NCBI RefSeq assembly: GCF_964340395.1
Contig: NC_135570.1
Span: 2,540,001 to 2,604,000, forward strand
Direction of reading: 5' to 3'
Origin: Glandiceps talaboti
Taxonomy: Eukaryota > Hemichordata > Enteropneusta > Spengelidae
DNA: 64,000 nt
Numbering within the stretch: position 1 is the first letter of the stretch; each line of letters starts with the position of its first letter. This document shows, in pieces, positions 50,451-61,555 of the stretch. A program made the translations under genes and the position numbers. The notes under the pieces are model-generated. The model saw only the letters and a list, made by a program, of their open reading frames with translations, had not been told where the DNA came from and searched no databases.

Positions 50451-50866
50451 AAGGGGAATGCCACTCCAGGAAATAGAGACATTTTCATAAAACATTGGTT
50501 CTGGAGAGTCATTTTATGATTTTACATCACCTATAATTATTTGTGATTCAGAGAAACATCAAATTTAGCTTCTACATATAGAGAGTATCTTTGCTATGGG
50601 CTATTGCATCATGGGAGATAGTATAACTACATTATTCAATGGTTGAACACTGAATATTCATGAGTACAAAATGCTATACACTTCAGTGTGAAACAGCTAT
50701 CATGAATATTCAGTGTTCAACCATTGATTACTATAGTCCTACTATCTCCCATGATGCAATAGTCTATATCAAAGATATGCCATCAATGTACAAGTAATTG
50801 TAGGTGCTGTAAAATCATAAAATGACACTCCAGAACCCTCTATTTCCTTGAGTGGGGTTCCCCTTT
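50451..50866. mobile_element. Fold-back (MITE-like) element, copy 3, most complete
   Basis: The arms run 50451-50662 and 50700-50866 around a loop of about 37 bases. The innermost 27 bases of each arm are perfectly complementary (CAATGGTTGAACACTGAATA and on). The outer ends AAGGGGAATGCCACTCCAGG and the right-end complement agree at most positions. No coding capacity. Confidence 0.85.
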
Positions 50867-52539
50867 AAATATTTTTTTATGAACACATAGGGACAGAAAT
50901 CACAATGACTTAGGGAGTCAAATTCTAACATTACTTGTATCAAAAGAATAATAAATTATATAGTATAACATAAGGGGTCTGAAATTCTATAATCATTAAC
51001 CGCTGAATATAGACAATCAACTCAGTATAATTGTTTGCTTTTCTTTTTAATGTTTATATTTTTATATAAACTTTTTTTTTGTATCAAAATGGTTAGAAAC
51101 ACATTGTGATATATGTCTAACTAGAGTGACTAGAAGTCAAGAGTAGTGGTTTTTAAGAGTATAGATTTAGAAACAGGTAGAAGGATCAAAACAGCAGGTG
51201 AAATATATTACATGAGCCTCACCTGTCAGCATATGCATAAACTGGAAAGTTTGCTTTCATGTCTATCAGAATAGAGTTGTTAGTCAAGTGAGCTTGTGTC
51301 AACACAACAGTGTTTATTGGCAGGGTGGCATGAATAGTCAGTTGGAAACCTATTACTGAGATCGACCACTTGAAAATACCAATGCACTTATCAACTTCTC
51401 AAACCCTTTGGAATGGTACCTGTGTTTAAGTATGTCAACTATTTGTCGACATGAGCACAATTGCAAATGCCCATTTATCTTAGATCAGGAAGAAGTATCA
51501 CAACGGTGACAAATTGTTTCTATGAGTTAGTGAAGGAACGATGGACTCAATCAAAAGTTTGTTATCAACTATATACACTTGTCAGAATACTATATGAGTA
51601 AAGTGTTCAACAATGACTAATATGCATAACCATGGTACAATTTACAGATTACATATATGCCTGTATCTAGGCCAGGAAGAAATATCACAAATTGTTTCTA
51701 TGACTGAGTTCGATGAATGGTGGCAGACTCCTTCAACAATTCGTTATCAGATATATGCCAGCTGGCATTGTCAGAATAGACATGAGAAAAATGTTTACTA
51801 GTGATATGGCTACAGTGTTCTTGCTAAGGGCAGTTACAAGTAGTTAAAATATATCAGCGTTCCCAAGTCATTTTACCTGGGTTTCCAAACAAAATTACTA
51901 TAGACTTTGGGAAAACACTGCCATTTTTTCCCCTTTCTCCCTTTGTTACCTGGGTTCGCCAACCTTAGCAGTAACACTGGGCTGCAACTAGTACAAACAA
52001 GCATGGTATATAATCAACAGAAATTGACCAAGTTATTGATTAATTGGAAATCATCAGTGGACTCTGTTGACATTTTGTTATCAGATACAAACCTATCTGG
52101 CTAATATGGTCAAAGTTATAAGAAAAATGTTCAACAGCGATCGTATGACTATGACTTTATATGAACAACAGTGACAGAATTGACCATACAATTGATTGGC
52201 TATGAATTGGAAAATACCACCTCCAACAGTCACCACCATCAAAATGACATGCTATGTCAGGAATGATCATTTTGACTACAAGGGTTTGTCAAAGCAAAGT
52301 TCAAATGTTGTTCGGCATCAATCCTTACCATGATACAGTTATGAAGTTAGTGATCACTGAAAAGCCCTGTTGCCACTTGTCCATCTAAACTTGGTTGTCT
52401 GACTGACATACAAGCTCAAATGACATTTGATAGCCAAATCTCTGGACTACACACCTCCACAGACACTATGCCTGGTAGTCAGGGTGATGATCGTAATTGT
52501 ATAATGTAGAATTGTACTAACTTGCTGAATTTTTGTAAA

Positions 52540-52850
52540 TTATTTAGATATTATTCCAGGACCTAAGGACTTCCTTTGTCACTATGAGTCGCTAGACGAG
52601 TAGTGGCGACTCTTTGGTCATGAGTATTTTCCAGCTGAATGAAGAAAACTCTTGGAGAATAACATAATTATATTAGCGCCAGTAATATCAAAGAAAATAA
52701 TCGAAGAAAGTAACATTTTGAACATTTTGACTCATATTTTGAACACAGCAAAACCAGTGATGTAGCCAGTGATAGACTGCGTGCTGTTGTTATGTAGAAT
52801 GTCCAGAGTATATATTCCATAATTTTTGTTCAACTTAATTCATGCATGGT
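52540..52850 (+). repeat. Dispersed hairpin-family repeat, copy 1
   Basis: Shares with 58324-58660 the blocks GAGTATTTTCCAGCTGAATG, AATAACATAATTATA, GCGCCAGTAATATCAAAGAA, GACTCATATTTTGAACACAG and TTTTTGTTCAACTT. The left arm of the hairpin is lost here. Confidence 0.8.
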
Positions 52851-53536
52851 AGAATAGCCAATATTCTATGAACGGATGTTTTCAGATTTTAATTACACAG
52901 GACTGCATGTCTTTGGGATACATTTCATTGATAACTAGTATTAGTAATAGTAGTTCCATTAGAATTCCACAGTCTGCTTGCCACCAGCTGTTATTGAATT
53001 AGAATTAGGGACTGGTCAGTTTCCTCTACCTTGGAGGAGATGGACTCAGGTATGGGTCACTCAGAGTCTGTATTTGAAATTGAAAGTAGGGGTGTTATTC
53101 TGTTTTTGTTTTAGGTTTTCCAGGGGTGGGGGAGTCAGAGATATTTTGTTGCAGTGATGAAAAATCCATTGACACCCCCTCCCGATACTGACCAGTCCCT
53201 TAATCATCATCAGGGCGTCATATAGAGTTCATCTCTGTATATTCACATGGCAAACTGCAATGATGTCAATTTTTCAAACATCTCATTGCATCTAACTGTT
53301 AAATTCCCGTGAATATAACACAAATCTCCTGGCACAATTAACTCTGGTTGTTGAGCTTTGTTGCAAGATAAAATAATTGGTAGTCTGTATAAAAAAAAAC
53401 GTTCAGTTCTTGATGTTGTCAGTGCTGCAAAGCATTTTACCAAAAATTACTGTAATAACAATTTCCTATATAGTTCCATCATGCCTCCCAGTACATAGAA
53501 TCAGTGAGAGAACCAGTTTGCCAGCAACCTTGAAAT

Positions 53537-53777
53537 AATAGGGAACTTGCAAACTCGCCATATTGAATGTTGTATCATGGGAAATGTGATATTAATTAGC
53601 ATCGTAAACAATAATGTTACATTGTTTGTAACCACAAATGATCAATTCATAGTCACCCTCACCATTGTGGGAGGTTTATTTTATCAGTAGCTCCAGATTA
53701 GGTATTACAATAACCACAGATAATCCCATAGTCCTTTGCAACTGAGCATGCTCAGTCTGGATTGCAAGTTCCCTATT
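53537..53777. mobile_element. MITE with 16-bp terminal inverted repeats, copy 1
   Basis: Starts AATAGGGAACTTGCAA and ends with its exact complement TTGCAAGTTCCCTATT. The interior (ATCATGGGAAATGT, TCAATTCATAGTCACCCT, AGTAGCTCCAGATTAGGTAT, GAGCATGCTCAGTCTGG) is shared with the copy at 54873. 241 bases, non-coding. Confidence 0.88.
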
Positions 53778-54297
53778 ATAACGTTCTTTTGATATGTCAT
53801 CATTGTACATCAATATTTATATACAAGCCCCACAAAGTATTGCAATGTCAAATAACATTGAACAGCAACTGTTACAACATATCACAAAATACTATTCTTA
53901 TTCAATTTTGAAATGTTGCAAAGAAGCTCTTCTTCCCTTGACATGAGTTCAGCCATTGTGGGTATTCCTGCAAGGGTTTATGGGAAAACCTCTGGTGATT
54001 ACATCATGAATATCCTAATCTCTATAGTCACTGTAAACAAATACATTTAGAATGTCATGACAAAGACGTCAGGGCATTTGTATTTATTATGTTACATGTA
54101 ATTAAGTTTAGAGACAACAGTTGGTTAGATAAAAAGGCTTGTCATTGGCTAATGGAATGATCCTATAACGATAAGCTCAATGTATTTCTCGATCCAATTT
54201 TCTGGACTACAAATCAAGCATGGAAGCCCTAGAAATGGATGAATCCTGTTAACCACAGAGCATGTCTCAGTCTGTAGTAATCCATCACATGATAATG

Positions 54298-54663
54298 GAG
54301 TCATGATGGGTGAATGGTTAGCGTGACCGGCTTGGAATCTACAGGTTGCAGGTTCGAGCCCCGTCGCTGCCTGCTGTTTGTTTCTGAGTGGCTAAAGTCC
54401 TTGGGCAAGATTTGAACCACGACTGTGGCTCAGTCAACCCAGCTGTATAACTGGGGACCTGGTAGGATGTAGGTTGCAATGTGAAGGCTTTAATCCTATG
54501 TGCTTAAATGGCTGCAATGGATTGTATGCTCCCCGGGGAGTTGAAGAAAACTAAAGGGCCGTTGTGCCGTTCTGATCTGAGCCAGGGGTAATAATTGTAA
54601 ATCGCTTTGAGCACGGAGTGGGAAAGCGCTATATAAGAACCCAACATTATTATTATTATTATG
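54298..54663 (+). mobile_element. tRNA-derived SINE, copy 2
   Basis: A box TGGTTAGCGTGACCG (54315), B box GGTTCGAGCC (54351), same body as copy 1, tail GGAAAGCGCTATATAAGAAC and (ATT)n. Its B box is closer to the canonical sequence than copy 1, so it is probably the younger or less altered copy. Confidence 0.87.
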
Positions 54664-54872
54664 ATAACAGGTTCTTGTATTAAGTGGTTTACTTCATTTG
54701 TACTCTATTCTTCAAGTCCAAATATGAGTCATGTGTGGATGCGATAACATATCACTGGTTTATTTTAATTAGGTTATTTGGTGCTAATCTAAAATTCAGA
54801 ATTGCATTCAGTGTTAAATAATGCATTGAGTTTGTTGTTGGTGTAGGATTGTTGGACTGGAAAGTTAATGAC

Positions 54873-55129
54873 AATAGGGAACTTGCAAACCCACCATGTT
54901 GAATGTTGCATCATGGGAAATGTAATATATACTAAATACTAATCAATTAGCATTGTAAACAATGTGGATACATTGTATGTTAACCACAAATAATCAATTC
55001 ATAGTCACCCTGACAATTGTGGGAGGTGAATTTTATCAGTAGCTCCAGATTAGGTATTATGATAACCACAGATAATCCCATAGTCCTTTGCATCTGAGCA
55101 TGCTCAGTCTGGATTGCAAGTTCCCTATT
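54873..55129. mobile_element. MITE with 16-bp terminal inverted repeats, copy 2
   Basis: Same ends and interior as 53537-53777, 257 bases, with a short AT insertion in the left part. The two copies are in direct orientation on either side of SINE copy 2. Confidence 0.88.
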
Positions 55130-55552
55130 TAGTCTCTGGTCTAAAAGTTGGTTGCGAACTGTTGTTCAGTCTTGCTATGACCTTTGTTCATTGCAGAGTG
55201 GTATGGTCTTGCTGATGCCGCCATCAACACACAGACTGATGACATCATCAACACACAGCCTGATGACATCATAGTTCCCATGAGACTGAAACTGTACCTG
55301 ACCTGTATCTCACATATGACCATACTCGATATATTATCTTGTCTGCTCATAAAAGTTGGAAAATTGAATTCACACTCTGTATAAACAGATCAATCAAAAC
55401 AAAACATGAACAGTGACATTTGAACAGCACCACTGGGAATTGTCATAAACTCTAATATTCTTTTATGATATTTTGATGACGAGTTCTGCTATAAAATCAA
55501 GCACTATACCCAAATGACAATACATGATGACACATTATGCTTAGTTAGCTAC

Positions 55553-55632
55553 TATGCACCCCCAGATTGGCTACTACACCCACAGATTGGCTACTACATC
55601 CACAGATTGGCCACTATACCGACAGATTGGTA
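55553..55632. repeat. 18-20-bp tandem repeat, four to five copies
   Basis: CACAGATTGGCTACTACA with substitutions; the copies degrade to the right. Confidence 0.85.
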
Positions 55633-55720
55633 TTATTGGAAATCGATTTCTCGATTGTGTATATGTATGTGTACAATATAGCATGTATGTACATGTGTCT
55701 GTATTTGTGTCACTGTGTAT

Positions 55721-55751
55721 ATCTGTATGTATGTATGTATGTATGTATGTA

Positions 55752-55828
<77 letters not shown>
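55721..55828. repeat. (TATG)n-(GT)n microsatellite
   Basis: About eight TATG units followed by about 35 GT dinucleotides. Confidence 0.95.
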
Positions 55829-55830
<2 letters not shown>

Positions 55831-56389
55831 AAGTTACATTTATAATGAGACTAGTACTGGTATACTATACCATTCATATAATTCATTTAGCACACATACT
55901 CAAAAGATATTACATGTACATTAATTTTTAATTTTAATTTTGTAATAGGTTTAATATCATATTCCTGACCAAATATTTTCATTCAAACAGCAGTAATCCT
56001 GATATCAATTTTATGGTATGTATAAAACAATAAAGACCCCCTATGTCATCCTTCCATTTACAACAATTTCACAATCTTGTTCTCGTCCTCTCTGTTTCAA
56101 TGAAGTCAAGGAATGAGAATACATGGCGCTACTATTAAGAATTCATCATGCACAGAAGCAATAATATCGTGTAAGTTTTAAAAACAAGCTTCATACATGT
56201 ACATGTTAACCTACAGACATTTGTAACAATAATTCATCATTCATACCATTTTAATCTGACAGTTTACAGCTATTAATATCAATTAACTACTCCTTGCCGT
56301 CCCCCTTTTTATGACCCAGCTTTCAATCTTTGAAGAGATCTAATTTTCTTTTAAATTAATGTTTCATTTTACACAGGTTATTTTCTTTT

Positions 56390-56880
56390 ATAGCCTCCAG
56401 TTTGGAGCCACTTATTTTTCCAACTTACTATTTTTTCCTGTTTCTGCAATATTTCAAAGTCTTGAGGGTTTTGTAAGAATTAAGGGAGCTTGCTATGATA
56501 ATTAGGGGGGGGGAGATGAAATCACATGTGGGTCTTCCTTGTCCAATTGAATTAACTTATTTTGCCAAGTTACTATTTACATTTTTCTCGAGTCAGATAT
56601 CATGAATTGCATTAAGTTCCAAGTCTTGTCTTTGTGAGAGTTAAGGGAGATTCCTATAATAACTATGAGGGGAGGGCCCCGGAATATGAATTTCTAATTT
56701 AAAATATTTTTTGCCAAGCTACTATTTTCATTTATTTTTTTGTTCACAGATATTACAAATTCCATGAAGTTCCAAATCTTGAGGTGTTTGTGAGAGTTAA
56801 GGAAACTCCCTATAAATCAAGAGGCAGACAATATGAAAATCATATTTTGGTTTTCCTGTAATAAGTGTAACCAAATGTCC
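56390..56880. repeat. Degenerate tandem repeat of about 165 bp, three copies
   Basis: Each copy has AAGTTCCAA-TCTTG or close, then GTGAGAGTTAAGG-GA, then a CTATAAT/CTATAAA block, and GCCAAG-TACTATTT in the spacer. Diverged. Confidence 0.65.
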
Positions 56881-57357
56881 TGATTCCTTCAATGTTTGCT
56901 ATGGTTTTGTCTATGAGAGCTCAGTTTGTTCAGACTTACTCAAACTCAGACAGGCTACCCAAGTACATATTGAACATTTTCAAAATTTTCCACAATCTAG
57001 ACAGTAAGGTACATTGTGTTATATGTGCCATCAGCACCTCATCATCCTTGTCTTTGAGTAGTGGCTAGCACTGTATGACATATATCTTACAGACTACACA
57101 CACTCTACCTGTGTACTCTCAAAACAGCAAACCATTCTCAAATTTAATTACTTTTTAGACCTTGTTAGAATTCTGTCAGTGACTGAGACACTATGATTCA
57201 CAGTATTCATTACAAGACATCTATAGTTAGAAGAAAATTCATAACAAGTTTTGGAAAGTGTAAGGGGCTCTTGACTTCGTCTACTTGAGACTGTCTAATT
57301 AGGTCTTCAGAAACCTACCCCTCTCACCTGTGGTTACTTGTGCTACATTCACTAATA

Positions 57358-57700
57358 GTCAGCATACATAGTCATCACTCCAATGCAATAGAGTTATTGG
57401 ACTTCTCAAATTATTCACCTCCTACATGCAGTATACATTGACTGTACACTGTACATGTACTGGAGTTATATTATATATACATTGACTGTACACTGTACTG
57501 GAGTTTGGTGCAATACGAAGTTAAACCCATTAACTTAGTTAGACTAAACTTTTGCACAGATGAGCTTTCATCATACTATTGAAGAGCATACATAGTCATC
57601 ACTCCAATAAAGTTATTAGACTTTTTAAATTATTCACCTTCTACATGCAGTTATACACTGACTCTACACTGTACTGGATTTTTATAGTATACACTACATT
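57358..57700. repeat. Diverged direct duplication
   Basis: AGCATACATAGTCATCACTC, ATTATTCACC-TCTACATGCAG and TACACTGTACTGG occur in the same order at about 57358-57500 and 57586-57675. Confidence 0.75.
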
Positions 57701-58323
57701 TTAATACAGGTATATGTATCACTATGGTATAGAGTTATTAGCTTTCAGAAATCACTCTCTTTCCACAGAAAGGTATACACATGAACAAATCCACTGGTCC
57801 TGGGTTCCGGGACTAGCAATTTTTTTGGGCAGACCACACAAATTTTACCTTGTCTGGTCAGTTGGACCAGTACCTTACTGTTAATAACTATGTTAAAAAG
57901 TCGTCTGAATATACAGATTCATAGGCAAGATTTAATGTTTCACATCAATGGGACCTGGGACCACTAATTCTTTCAGCAGGACCACTGGATTTTTTAAGGC
58001 ACTGGTCCGGGGACCCACCAGTTCACAAAATGATTTGTTCACCCCTGCACATAACTACATCATTACATGCATACACAGGAGGCCAGCATTGAGCTAACAT
58101 TTTGTTATCACTAAATAGTGATATACTTCAGAAACCTATAGGGGATTCTGAGTTTTAATTTCCCCAGAATGAATTCAACACCCCCATCCACATGGATTCC
58201 AGGCTACTAGCCTGTCTACATCCCTTATCTGTATATCTACAACAGCTCTTACATAAACTCAGAGCTATCGTAGACACAGATCAGGGATGTGGACAGACTA
58301 TAGTATACTAAGATGTTTTTCCC

Positions 58324-58660
58324 AAATATTTTTCTTCGTTCAGCCAAGGAAAATAGGAGTGACCTAAGGGGGCTTTGTCACTATGACAACCCTTAGGTCA
58401 CGAGTATTTTCCAGCTGAATGAAGAAAAATATTGAAGAATAACATAATTATACCAGCGCCAGTAATATCAAAGAAAAATCGGGGAAAGTAATGGTAATTT
58501 TGAACGTTTTGACTCATATTTTGAACACAGCACAACCAGTGACGTAGACACGTGTTCTTGTGACATAAATGCACGTTGTCGTGACGTAGAACGACCAGGG
58601 TACATATTCCGAAATTTTTTGTTCAACTTGACTTGTGTATGGTATAAAAGCTGTATATCC
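58324..58660 (+). repeat. Dispersed hairpin-family repeat, copy 2, with intact hairpin
   Basis: Left arm 58324-58370 and right arm 58389-58434 form an imperfect hairpin around an 18-base loop. The inner 12 bases GTGACCTAAGGG are perfectly paired with CCCTTAGGTCAC. A shared 220-base body follows. Related copies are at 52540 and 45338. Confidence 0.8.
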
Positions 58661-59297
58661 ACCATTACACATACTACATACATACACTAGAGTCAGCATC
58701 AAATACATTTAATCATTGCTTGGATATGCCATCATTAGAATTTATAGAAACCATCCACTTTGTGCCCAAGCCACATACATAATTTATAAAATACAAATGC
58801 ACTATACATTGTACAAGAGTCAGCATAAAGCATTACAGTTATATCAGAAACCACTCCTGACATTAGTAGCACATTAATTCTGAACCACATCTGAACAATT
58901 CTATCATTATTTTGGGGTCATATGATAAAACCACCAAAAATCACCTATATATGTTATTCTGCTTTAATACTAAATATATCTTTAATCTCTACTAGTAACT
59001 GTGAGATCGAAGAAATAATGCAATGACAAAATTTTTGTGTGCATTCAAATACAGTCTGCTGTTGATATCCGGCTTATAGAGAAAATACATGCCAATATAC
59101 CGGCCAATGGCATTTTGTATATTAATATAACTCATTTTTAGACCTAAATCAACATAAACTCAACACCAGATAAGGTTCATATCATATAATATATATTGTT
59201 AGTAGATGAAAACGGGGTCTCCAGTTGGCACATATTCTTTTATCAGAATATTAATCATATAATAACCTTATTACTATAATACTGCCACCACACATGC

Positions 59298-59509
59298 ATA
59301 CTGTAAACCTGGAAATGTTCGCATAAGATTTATTTTCGCTAATTTCGCTACAAAACAAAAACGCGAAAATAAGTAGTAGCGAAAATATATATTTCTGCAT
59401 AATGCAATGTACCAGTATGGTTATTAGTGAAAATCAATCTTTGTGAACTACATGAAGACTGTAAAATCGCAAAATTTTCTAGTCGTGAAAATATGCAGGT
59501 TTACAGTAT
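59298..59509. mobile_element. MITE with perfect 14-bp terminal inverted repeats and TA ends
   Basis: ATACTGTAAACCTG at the left is exactly inverted as CAGGTTTACAGTAT at the right. A TA sits at each border, as for Tc1/mariner-type insertions. The 212-base interior has TTTCGCTA, CGCGAAAATA and GCGAAAATATA motifs in both directions and no coding capacity. Confidence 0.82.
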
Positions 59510-60806
59510 ATGAACTGTATCCAACCCCTGAGCTGATCTGCACTACCAAACACCATTTCTCTCACATTTAATTTTAAAGAGGTGGTTTCTACGGCAACTC
59601 TTTAGACTCTATTTACTTGATATCATTGTGTGGTATACAATTGAGGTCAACAACAGATAGCATTACACTTGACAAGTAATTAGAAAGCCAATGCTATTAT
59701 AATAATGACACTAAAGTAATCAGTAGTATTGTAACATAGCAACCACCCATCCCTGCTACTAGGCATGTTTTTGTCCTCAAATGACCCCAGATTATAAAGA
59801 TACATAACAATGACATTATACTTGAAATCTTTTATGTTAACATTGGAATAGGCATGCCTTACACTTCTAACAAGCTGAAGAGATTCCTATGGTTGGTTCC
59901 CCATAAAACCAACTTAAACAGTATGTACAGGTTTTGAAATGTGTGTTTCATTCTTTCCTACATGTGTTGAATTATGGAAAAACTTCATCTCTATGGGATC
60001 ACTTGTATTGTCTGTACAAACTAAATGATGGATATAAGATTGTAAATTTAAAAAAAGAGAACACATACCATTAATCATTAGTAGAAATTATATTTAAGTA
60101 TTAAAATATGATATAATGATGACAAATTATTATAAACAATTTATTTTAACTGTATTTTCACCACCCATTAATAACTATGCAGAAATTGTATTTAAGTATC
60201 AAATTAAAAAAAAAAGTAACATAATTTTGTGAATAACTTGATCAATATCTTGAATTCAGCAAACATGAAAGACAGGGAGAGATCTGGTTTGAAATATTAC
60301 CTTTATTAAGCTAAGTACTATTTTCTAGAACGTTCATGTGGTACGGATGTTGTTTCGTAATAAAAATGAAATAACGATGCAATGATTACAAAGAGAGCAA
60401 TCTTGACAAATCCGTGTACATATATCAGTTGAACCCTGTGATAATTTATTTTAACTGTATAGTCACCATCCACAGACATCCACTTCACTGGAAGTGACTG
60501 TACACTGTGAATAGCACACTAGTATAAATATTCTGTATTCTGTATAATGACACACACAGCTGTGTATTGAGATTACACCAGGGACATACCTAATGCGTCA
60601 TTAATTGCCATATGGTACATATATAGAACTGTGATTTGGAATAGGATCTGATATATAGCTGTCATAACAACAATTCAATTTTTACACAGATGGAGCTTCG
60701 TTTTGATTTGATTTTGAACAAAACTATTCTGGTCATCTATGGAGGTATAAAAGTGGACCTATTGAAACAATCATTGTGATTGGTTACTGATACAACAACA
60801 CGACCA

Positions 60807-60972
60807 GTGTGCCCTCTAAGCCAATTTGATGTGCCACTGATGCACACAATTTCTAGTGACACATCAACATTTGGTGTTCCCCTATCTCTTACTATGTGGT
60901 GACTTGCAAGACTCAAATGCCAGTTTTTCTCATTTTGACTCACAACAACAAAATTTGGCTATCAGAGGACAC
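60807..60972. mobile_element. Short inverted-repeat element of about 165 bp
   Basis: Left end GTGTGCCCTCTAAGCCAATTT; right end AAATTTGGCTATCAGAGGACAC, its complement with a few mismatches. Left end also found at 43008-43055 in reverse. Confidence 0.6.
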
Positions 60973-61389
60973 ACTACTACAAGTATAGGTTTGGAAGATT
61001 TGACATTTACTGTCTTTATAATCAAAGCAACCTGGAAGGCAAATTGCCAAATTTATTTGACCATTTGCAACAGATTTAAAACACTATCACAAAACCTTGT
61101 GATACATTTCTGATTTCGGAGAGTTTGTGTTGTTTTCTATGGCTGCAGCAATGCAACAGAAAACACAGCAAACATGAACACATTTCCATTCCCCTCCCGA
61201 CAAACATTGCAGATCACGAAATTTCACTTTAATATACTGAAAGTTATGATTTATTATCTATGCAAGATTTTTGACAATTTTAAATCAAATTTAGGTGAAT
61301 TTTACCACTATACACTCAAATACATTGATCAGTATTTTCTTTCATTATAATATAATTGGATACAATACTACAGGATGATTATAATCCCA

Positions 61390-61555
61390 TTTTATCATAA
61401 ACAATCAAATTTCCTGACATAGACAGAAAGTTTCCTGTCTTATACTTACCCTTTTACATACAAAACAGTGTTCCTGTGAACAATCACATTTCCTTACATA
61501 GACAGAAAATTTCCTGTGTTTTACTCACTTTTATACATACAAAACAATGTCCATG
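61390..61555. repeat. Tandem duplication of about 85 bp
   Basis: AATCAAATTTCCTGACATAG / AATCACATTTCCTTACATAG followed by ACAGAAA-TTTCCTGTCTT or GTGTT, and TACATACAAAACA-TGT, twice. Confidence 0.8.
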
